Assembly (NCBI GenBank): GCA_018269075.1
Contig: JAFDVJ010000004.1
Location: 62,001-126,000, forward strand
DNA: 64,000 nucleotides
Direction: 5' to 3'
Source: Acidobacteriota bacterium
GTDB lineage: Bacteria > Acidobacteriota > Blastocatellia > Pyrinomonadales > Pyrinomonadaceae
The notes under the pieces were generated by a model. That model did no database searches. It worked only from the letters and a program-made list of their open reading frames with translations, and was not told the origin of the DNA. Positions 42,266-48,828 of the stretch are shown in pieces. The first letter of the stretch is position 1; each line of letters begins with the position of its first letter. A program made the translations under genes and the position numbers.

Positions 42266-45067
42266 ATGAAGAAATTATGGTCGAAAGGTAAGGAAGACGG
42301 GTCGGCGATCGTGATCGCGCTGCTGATCCTGACGCTGCTGACGGCGTTCGTCGCGCTGGCCGTGACGCGCACCACGAACGAGACGATCGCGACGTCGAAC
42401 GACGCGGCCGAATCGCGCGCTTTCTCGGCGGCGCAGGGCAGCCTCGAGGTGATGACGCGCAACTTCGATAAGATCTTCGAGGAAAAGCTCTCGCCCGCGC
42501 CCGTCGACCTGCAGCACGTCGAGGATCAGAAGCCGCCGGGTTTCGACACCGCTTACGACTTCGAGCAGCACATCACGCAGACCAAGCAGACCGAGACCGT
42601 CGTGATGAGCGGTCAATTGCTGCAGGGCCTCAACGCGCTCCGCGACGAATGGCAGGTCGAAACGACCGCGACCGACAAGTCGAACGGCGTCCAGGTCGGG
42701 CTCCGGCGTCAGTTTTACAACAACCGCGTGCCGATCTTCCAGTTCGGGATTTTTTACGACGACGATCTCGAATTCCATCCCGGCCCGCGCTTCGATTTCG
42801 GCGGCCGCGTCCATTCGAACGGCAGTATGTTTCTGATGGCCCAGACCGGACTCTATTTTTCCTCGCGCGTTTCGGCCGTCGGCCAGATCTTCACGGACGT
42901 CGCCCGCAACGGGCGGCCGTGGACGGGCTGGGGCGAGAACGTCTGGATCAAGAACGGCTCCGGCACTTACGTGAAACTCCTGCACACGATGGGCAGCGTG
43001 CTCAAGACGCCGGTCAGCGGCGCGCCCGTTTTCTCGAACCCGGATATGCCGGCCGTTTACAAAAGCTCTAACTGGAGCACGAACAAGGGACTTTTTCAGG
43101 GCAACCTGCTCTCGGACCAGAAACCGCTCAACCTGCCGCTGAAGATCGCGAGCACGATCGCCGGCGCGCCGCTCGACTATATCGAGCTCGTCAAGCGCGG
43201 CAAGAACGTCGGCGACCTCTACAACGACGGCATCGGCGTGACCGCGGTGACGGCCGCCGCCGCCGACACGCTCGTCACGAGCAAGGAACGTTACTTCAAC
43301 AAGAAAGGCATCCGCATCTCGCTCTCGGACAGCAAGGCGAAACTTCCCGGCTGCGCGAGCGGCACCGGCACGGGCGCGGTCACGACGGCCTGCGGAATCC
43401 GGCTCGACGGCGCGTCGTCCGGCGACGGGAGCGAGCCGACGGGCGGCGAGGGCCGGGGCTACCGGCCGCTGCCGATGACCGACGGCTACGCGGCGACGCG
43501 AATCAACGGCGAACGCTTCTATAACTCGGGCCGGCAGGTCTGGATCAAGATCGAGCTCGTCGGGATCAATCCGGCCGACAACACGATCCAGACGCAGGAC
43601 GTGACCGCCGACGTCCTGAGCCTCGGCGTCACCGAGCCGGCGCCGGTCATCACGCAGGCCGCCGTCACGAAATTCTCGATCAACGGCTACGGCACGAGAG
43701 ACAGCCGCTCGATCGTCAAGCTCCAGCGCTTTATTATGCCCGGCGTCGGGGTGACCGCCGCCGACACGAACTATCTGACGGCCTATACGTGGAACGGCAC
43801 ACCCTACAACGTCGTGCTCGCCGACGAATGCACGAACGGCACCTATACGACCTGCAACGGCGTCGACAACGGCACGACGATCGGTTTTGCGGGCGACAAC
43901 AACAGCAACAAATACGCGGCCGTCGTCGACGACGGCACCAAGTTCCGCCGCGTCGTCCCGTTCCCGATCGAGATGTTCGACACGCGCGAGGGTCTTTACA
44001 ACGACGATCTCAACTGGAACGGCACCTACGGCTCGAACGTCCCGCGCGCCGGCGTGATGAGTATGGTCGACATCGACGTCAACAATCTCAAACGCTTTCT
44101 CGACGGCAACTTCAACGCCGTGATGCCGACGGCCGGCACCGTCTACACGGCCGCCGCCGGTCACGCGCTGCGCCACACCGACGTCCCCGAGGCGAACGGC
44201 TGGGTCTTGTACGTCTCCGACCGCCGCGGCGACTCGGACTTCGACGGCGAATACGATATGGAGGACATCTACGGCCCGAACGACAACCTGCTCCAGCCGG
44301 GCGAGGACGTCAACAACAACGGGCATCTCGACGTCGACTTCCTGAGCGAAGCCGTCCGCTACACCGGCGCGAACACCGCCGACAATCCGGCCGTCGCCGC
44401 CGCGCTCGATCATCCGTATTACCGGCGCGGCGTCCGGCTGATCAACGGCCAGCAGCTGCCCGGCGTTTACGACTCGGTCAACTCGCTCAACACCAAGGGC
44501 TTCACGGTCGCCTCCGAGAACGGCGTCTATATCAAGGGCAACTATAACGCGACGGGCATCGCGTCGGTCGGAACGCCGACCCCGGCGACCGATTATCTGC
44601 CGCAGGGCACGTCGGCGCACATCCCGGCCTCGGTCGTCGGCGACGCGATCGTCATTCTGTCGAACAACTGGCAGGATTCGCGGAGCTTCCGCTACCCGTT
44701 TTCCTTAAGCTCGCGGCCGGCGACCGAGACGACCGTCCGGTTCGCGATGCTCGCCGGCGACGCGCGGTCGAGCTACGAGAATTCGCCGAACCAGGGCGGC
44801 GGCGACCCGCGGCTGACGGGCGGCGTCCACAACTTCAAGCGGTTTCTCGAATACTGGAACGGCGCGCGGCTCAACTACGCCGGCTCGCTGATCAATCTCT
44901 TCAATTCGCACAACAACAACGGCGCGTTCAAATGCTGCACCAACGTCTACAGCCCGCCGACGCGCAACTGGGTCTTCGACACGACGTTTCTCGACCCGAC
45001 GCGCCTCCCGCCCGGCACGCCGTTCTTCCAAACTATTCAATTGACCGGGTTTCAACGAGTCAATTGA
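42266..45067 (+). CDS. Very large PilX-like type IV pilus protein
   Basis: The 933-residue protein begins with a basic leader and a PilX-like membrane helix (DGSAIVIALLILTLLTAFVALAV), then NETIATSNDAAESRAFSAAQGSLE as in PilX. PilX is usually about 170-200 residues, so some 750 residues are added. Within them lie two calcium-loop motifs: DSDFDGEYDMED (from Asp656) and DVNNNGHLD (from Asp681), of the DxDxDG type seen in dockerins and PilY1. It may combine PilX and PilY1-like tip or adhesin roles; no separate pilY1 is seen here. AAGGAG precedes the ATG. Confidence 0.8.
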   Translation: MKKLWSKGKEDGSAIVIALLILTLLTAFVALAVTRTTNETIATSNDAAESRAFSAAQGSLEVMTRNFDKIFEEKLSPAPVDLQHVEDQKPPGFDTAYDFEQHITQTKQTETVVMSGQLLQGLNALRDEWQVETTATDKSNGVQVGLRRQFYNNRVPIFQFGIFYDDDLEFHPGPRFDFGGRVHSNGSMFLMAQTGLYFSSRVSAVGQIFTDVARNGRPWTGWGENVWIKNGSGTYVKLLHTMGSVLKTPVSGAPVFSNPDMPAVYKSSNWSTNKGLFQGNLLSDQKPLNLPLKIASTIAGAPLDYIELVKRGKNVGDLYNDGIGVTAVTAAAADTLVTSKERYFNKKGIRISLSDSKAKLPGCASGTGTGAVTTACGIRLDGASSGDGSEPTGGEGRGYRPLPMTDGYAATRINGERFYNSGRQVWIKIELVGINPADNTIQTQDVTADVLSLGVTEPAPVITQAAVTKFSINGYGTRDSRSIVKLQRFIMPGVGVTAADTNYLTAYTWNGTPYNVVLADECTNGTYTTCNGVDNGTTIGFAGDNNSNKYAAVVDDGTKFRRVVPFPIEMFDTREGLYNDDLNWNGTYGSNVPRAGVMSMVDIDVNNLKRFLDGNFNAVMPTAGTVYTAAAGHALRHTDVPEANGWVLYVSDRRGDSDFDGEYDMEDIYGPNDNLLQPGEDVNNNGHLDVDFLSEAVRYTGANTADNPAVAAALDHPYYRRGVRLINGQQLPGVYDSVNSLNTKGFTVASENGVYIKGNYNATGIASVGTPTPATDYLPQGTSAHIPASVVGDAIVILSNNWQDSRSFRYPFSLSSRPATETTVRFAMLAGDARSSYENSPNQGGGDPRLTGGVHNFKRFLEYWNGARLNYAGSLINLFNSHNNNGAFKCCTNVYSPPTRNWVFDTTFLDPTRLPPGTPFFQTIQLTGFQRVN

Positions 45068-45227
45068 TTGCGGATTTCGGATTGCGGATTTCGGATTTGG
45101 TTTTAAGAAGGGGGAGAACCAGATCCGGCACCCGCAATCCGAAATCTTCCCTGACCGGATTCGTCCCCATTCAGACAAAGCATTGTCAAAAACAGACAAT
45201 CCGAAATCCGAAATCCGAAATCCCAAT
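45065..45227. repeat. Heptanucleotide array, family A, degenerate copy
   Basis: Left block 45065-45100 (GGATTTC and GGATTGC units) overlaps the stop of the PilX-like gene. A short inverted unit follows at 45134-45146 and the main right arm at 45197-45227. Confidence 0.8.
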
Positions 45228-45245
45228 ATCTCCTGTTGCCTGCTT

Positions 45246-45276
45246 CGGGGCCCGCGCGCGGTTCGCGCGGGCCCCG
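45246..45276. other. 13-bp GC hairpin
   Basis: Perfect stem CGGGGCCCGCGCG (45246-45258) with 45264-45276 and a five-base loop. There is no T run, so it is not a standard intrinsic terminator, but it is by far the most stable simple hairpin in the gap. Confidence 0.75.
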
Positions 45277-45368
45277 ATTCGATTTGGATCGACGTCATTT
45301 CTTTCACTTCCCGGCCGATTCACGATCTTACCCGCCCGAAACCGTTATTTCCTTTCGTCGAACAACCC

Positions 45369-45620
45369 GCCGGTCGCGCAAAACACCTTGCCGGTCGCGT
45401 GAAACACATTGCCGGTCGCGTGAAACATCATACCGGTCGCGTGAAACATCATACCGGTCGCACGAAACATCGTGCGGGTCGGGTGAAACAGCGTGCTGGT
45501 GGCGTAAAACAGCGTGCTGGTCGCGTGAAACAGCGTGCTGGTGACGCGAAACAGCGTGCGGGTGTCGCAAAACAGCTTGCGGGTGTCGCAAAACAGCTTG
45601 CGGGTGTCGTGAAACATCGC
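45369..45620. repeat. Twelve 21-bp tandem repeats
   Basis: Twelve head-to-tail units of exactly 21 bp cover 252 bases, of the form GCCGGTCGCGTGAAACATCAT, with most change between units in the first and last third. The core GTGAAAC (or GCAAAAC) is the most conserved part. Because 21 is divisible by three and the units lack stops, both strands appear open in several frames, but none has a convincing gene. It lies 230 bases upstream of the Ser/Thr kinase gene. Confidence 0.93.
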
Positions 45621-45630
45621 GCCGGCGGAC

Positions 45631-45719
45631 GTTTTGAGTTCCGCCTTCAGGCGGCTTACGTTTCATCAGCGGCAAATTCGGCGGCGATCCGCGGGCCGCC
45701 TGAAGGCGGAACTCAAAAC
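45631..45719. repeat. 25-bp perfect inverted repeat, family D
   Basis: Arms 45631-45655 and 45695-45719 (GTTTTGAGTTCCGCC at the outer end) are perfect inverted copies around 39 bases. Each arm also contains the small palindrome CCGCCTTCAGGCGG. It follows directly on the 21-bp array. Confidence 0.88.
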
Positions 45720-45849
45720 GGGTTGAAGCGGAGCTCGAAACGGGCGGCGGGCGGCGGCGGGCGGGCTTCGTTTTGAACTTTACCGGCTTTCTTTCGTATT
45801 TTTTTTATTGGTTATGATTCGCGTTTTGATGTAGCATTAGGTTGACCGG

Positions 45850-47418
45850 ATGATCAGAGAACTTTCGCTAATAAACAGCCGCCTCGACGGGCGTTACGAT
45901 ATCCAGGATCTGCTCGGGCGCGGCAGTTATGCCGAGATCTACGTCGCGCGCGACAACGTCGCCGCGCCGACCTCGCCGCATAAGATGGTCGTCGTCAAGG
46001 CACTCAACGTCTTTATGCAGAACGACCTCGATCCGGATCTCGAACGGACGCTGGTCGAAAATTTTCAAAACGAAGCGATCGCCCTCGACCGCGTCCGCCA
46101 TCCGAACATCATCAGCCGGCTCGGCCACGGCACGGCCCGCGATCTGCGCGGGATGGTCTTTCATTATCTCGTTCTCGAATACCTCGCGGGCGGCGACCTG
46201 CAGCGCGCGACCCGCGAGAAATCGCTCAATTTCCGGAGCTCGTACAATTATCTCGAACAGGTCTGCGCCGGGCTCGCCCACGCGCACCAGCACGGCGTCA
46301 TTCACCGCGACATCAAGCCGCAGAACATCCTTTTGACCGGCGACCGGCTGACCGCGAAGATCGCCGATTTCGGCGTCGCCCGCTTTTCCGCGTCCGATTC
46401 GCCGATCACCCGCGTCGGCACGAACATCTACGCGCCGCCCGAACACTCGCCGATGCTCTCTCCGGACGGCCGTCATTACGAGGTCGCCGAGCTGACGCCG
46501 GCCGCCGACATCTACTCGCTCGCGAAGACGGCCTACGTTCTCTTTACCGGCGAATCGCCGCGCATCTTCGCCAACCGGCCGGTCACCGAGCTCCCTTACG
46601 CCTGCCGGCAGGAGCCGTGGGCGCGCGATTTCCTCGAAATCGTCGGCAAGGCGACGCGCACCGACCCGCGCGAGCGGCACCCGGACGTTTACGAGTTCTG
46701 GAAGGACTTCGCGCGGCTCAAACCGTTCACCTTGTCGGACGAGGGCGAGATCCGGACGCAGGTTTCGACGCGCACCGCCGCGACGCCGAAGGCGCACGTC
46801 GCCCGCGGCTACACGCCGCTCGCGCCGCAGCGGCCCGATTTCAACACCTCGAAGGAACTCAAGATCCAGAACAACCCGGTCCTGAAAAACCCGGCCGTCG
46901 TCGTCAAGATCGACAACGCGGCCCCGCTCAACCGCTTCGGAACGCCGCCGACCGGCAATTTTCCGATCGCCCCGCCCGTCTCGAACGAGCTCGCCGCCGA
47001 GCGGCCGCCGGTCGTCGTCTCGGGCGCCGGGCCGATCTATCAGACCGAGCCGGAAACGCCGCGCCGGCGGCGGGGATTTCTCCGCAAATTCGCGATCTAC
47101 GTGATCGTCCTCGCGAGCTTCACCGGCCTGCTCTTCGCGACGCACAGCTACCTCCGGGGCAAGGGCCTGATCCCCGAATTCAAAAACCCGTTCGCCAAAC
47201 CGACGGGCGTCGCCGTGAGCGACGTCAACCTGCGGATCGCGGGCGATCCGGACAGCCAGAAAATCGGCCTCGTCCCGAAAAACTCGCGCGTCCGGATTGT
47301 AAATTCGAAAGATAACTGGTATGAAATTGATGTGACCGAATTCGGCCGCCCGAAAGATAGTCCGACGGACGCCGAACACGGGTGGGTCAATAAGCGTTAT
47401 ATTGATGTTGATAATTAG
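45850..47418 (+). CDS. Ser/Thr protein kinase with extracytoplasmic SH3b domain
   Basis: This is a Hanks-type (PknB-like) kinase. The 522-residue protein has the catalytic domain at about 17-285: P-loop LGRGSYAEIYVARD, VVVKAL (ATP lysine), HRDIKPQNIL, IADFGVARF and a GTNIYAPPE activation segment. A Pro-rich juxtamembrane linker follows, then one membrane helix (about 413-433). Outside is a bacterial SH3 domain (about 455-520, VNLRIAGDPDSQKIGLVPKNSRVRI, HGWVNKRYI) instead of PASTA repeats. SH3b domains commonly bind cell-wall peptides, so it may sense peptidoglycan. The FHA gene follows after 175 bases of repeat. Confidence 0.94.
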   Translation: MIRELSLINSRLDGRYDIQDLLGRGSYAEIYVARDNVAAPTSPHKMVVVKALNVFMQNDLDPDLERTLVENFQNEAIALDRVRHPNIISRLGHGTARDLRGMVFHYLVLEYLAGGDLQRATREKSLNFRSSYNYLEQVCAGLAHAHQHGVIHRDIKPQNILLTGDRLTAKIADFGVARFSASDSPITRVGTNIYAPPEHSPMLSPDGRHYEVAELTPAADIYSLAKTAYVLFTGESPRIFANRPVTELPYACRQEPWARDFLEIVGKATRTDPRERHPDVYEFWKDFARLKPFTLSDEGEIRTQVSTRTAATPKAHVARGYTPLAPQRPDFNTSKELKIQNNPVLKNPAVVVKIDNAAPLNRFGTPPTGNFPIAPPVSNELAAERPPVVVSGAGPIYQTEPETPRRRRGFLRKFAIYVIVLASFTGLLFATHSYLRGKGLIPEFKNPFAKPTGVAVSDVNLRIAGDPDSQKIGLVPKNSRVRIVNSKDNWYEIDVTEFGRPKDSPTDAEHGWVNKRYIDVDN

Positions 47419-47586
47419 TCGAGAGCGGAGAGTGGAGAGTGGAGAGTCCGGGGTTTTATTTGTTTCTTTAACTGTTCACGCTCCCCCGATACGCATTTTG
47501 ATAATTAATCGAGTGGCGGGAGCCGAGAGTCGGGATTTTCAATCTGTTTCCCCAACTCTCCACTCTCCACTCTCCACTCTCCACTA
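47417..47586. repeat. Inverted heptanucleotide array, family B, copy 2
   Basis: Left arm (about 47420-47452, GGAGAGT units) starts at the kinase stop codon; right arm 47553-47586 (ACTCTCC units, ending CACTAA) stops seven bases before the FHA start. A further partial unit lies in the middle (47515-47530). Confidence 0.85.
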
Positions 47587-47593
47587 AATTCTT

Positions 47594-48646
47594 ATGAGCG
47601 TTTTAGATAAAGTACGAAAATGGATCGACGGCGAGACGGCGGAGCTGGTGCTCGAAGAGGCGGCGCGCAACGCGCAGGTCAAGCCGCGCAGTCAGGCCGA
47701 AGAATTCATCGTCAAGATCGCCCGCGAAGTCGAGGGCGTGATGCAGAACGAGCTCGTCCCGCTGCCGCAGGGCACGGCGATCATCCCGACCGAATACACG
47801 ATCTTCCTGAGCGACGAAGACGACAAGGACTGGCAGGGCGTCAAGCGGCGCGGCCTCGAACAGGGCCTCTATCACATCCTCGCCGAGCGCGCGAAGGAGA
47901 TCGCCGGCAAGAAGAAGCTCGAAACGCAGAGCTTCGCCGTCGCGCTCCGGGTGGACGGCACGCTCGAAAAGGGCCAGGTCCGCGTCCAGCACAGCTGGGA
48001 AGACGCCAACGCCGGAAAAACCAGCATCCTGTCGCGGCCGAAACCGGCTTCGGAAACGCCGAAACCGGCCGTCCAGCCGCCGCCGCCCGTCGTCCAGACG
48101 CAGCCGCCGCCGCACAACTACGTCGTCCAGCCGCCGATCGCGCAGCCGCCGCAGAATTTCACGCCGCATCAGCCGGTCGTCCCGAACCGCCCGGCCTCGT
48201 CCGACGCGCCGCCGCCGACGATGCTGCCCGGCAGCTTTATGCCGCCCGTCAACCCGCAGAACGTCCCGCAGGCGACGCCGCTCGGCGCCGAGGAAACCGG
48301 CGAGGAGATGACGCACGTCCAGAAGCGCGTGACCGAGCTCTACAAGCTCGAGATCTGGCGCGGCGGCGTCCGCCAGAACGTCGTCCCGGTCTACCAGAAC
48401 CAGATCACGGTCGGGCGCGGCTCGAAATCGAAACCGGTCGACGTCCCGCTGCCCGGCGATCCCGAAATCAGCCGCCGCCACCTGACGCTGATGACCGACG
48501 GCAAGGGCAATTACTCGATGATCAACGAGGGCCGCAACCCGGCGATCATCAACAGCTACGAGCTGCCGATCGGCCAGCAGGTTTCGATCCAGCCCGGAAT
48601 GCAGATCGCCGTCTGCACGTATATGCTGCGGATTCAGCCGCGATAG
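47594..48646 (+). CDS. FhaA-like FHA-domain protein (paralogue)
   Basis: The 350-residue protein has the same layout as the FHA protein at 38231-39400. An N-terminal DUF3662-like domain lies at about 1-135 (VRKWIDGETAELVLEEAARN, FLSDEDDKDWQGVKRRGLE). A Pro/Gln-rich linker follows (about 150-235), then a C-terminal FHA domain at about 255-345 (ITVGRGSKSKPVDVPLPGD, EISRRHLTL). FHA domains bind phospho-threonine, so it is a natural partner or substrate of the kinase encoded just upstream. The two FHA proteins are diverged, with the FHA domain central in one and C-terminal in the other. Confidence 0.88.
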   Translation: MSVLDKVRKWIDGETAELVLEEAARNAQVKPRSQAEEFIVKIAREVEGVMQNELVPLPQGTAIIPTEYTIFLSDEDDKDWQGVKRRGLEQGLYHILAERAKEIAGKKKLETQSFAVALRVDGTLEKGQVRVQHSWEDANAGKTSILSRPKPASETPKPAVQPPPPVVQTQPPPHNYVVQPPIAQPPQNFTPHQPVVPNRPASSDAPPPTMLPGSFMPPVNPQNVPQATPLGAEETGEEMTHVQKRVTELYKLEIWRGGVRQNVVPVYQNQITVGRGSKSKPVDVPLPGDPEISRRHLTLMTDGKGNYSMINEGRNPAIINSYELPIGQQVSIQPGMQIAVCTYMLRIQPR

Positions 48647-48653
48647 GCCGGAT

Positions 48654-48765
48654 GGAGCGTCCGCATCCCGGCCGGCAATGCGTTTGAAAACGCAAACCGC
48701 GTTTGATGTCCCACGATGATTGAAAGGTAATGAAAGGTTTTTGCCGGCCGAGATGCCGGCGCTCC
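48654..48765. repeat. Intergenic repeat, family E, copy 1
   Basis: GGAGCGTCCGCATC (48654-48667) and GATGCCGGCGCTCC (48752-48765) are imperfect inverted ends. Between them lies the palindrome TGCGTTTGAAAACGCA (48679-48694). The right end and a near-identical palindrome recur at 61960-62000. Confidence 0.65.
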
Positions 48766-48772
48766 GATCAAA

Positions 48773-48809
48773 AGAAAGGCGACCGATAAACGGTCGCCTT
48801 TCTTTTTTT
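48773..48809. terminator. Strong bidirectional terminator
   Basis: A 13-bp perfect stem (AGAAAGGCGACCG, 48773-48785, with 48791-48803) and a five-base loop are followed by six T on the plus strand and preceded by AAA on the other side. It separates the convergent FHA and C25 peptidase genes. Confidence 0.9.
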
Positions 48810-48828
48810 GTCCGTCGATTTCCGACGA

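Noticed and set aside
42275..44620. A 781-residue open frame opposite the PilX-like gene
   Set aside because: Composition is typical of antisense of GC-rich coding DNA, and the plus strand has a prepilin leader, ribosome site and operon context.
45369..45620. CRISPR array
   Set aside because: The 21-bp units are directly contiguous without unique spacers, and no cas gene is in the window.
45183..45776. A 197-residue open frame with AGRVKH-type heptad repeats
   Set aside because: It is built from a family A repeat, the 21-bp tandem array and the family D inverted repeat. Several frames on both strands are equally open because the unit length is divisible by three. No ribosome site or homology is visible.
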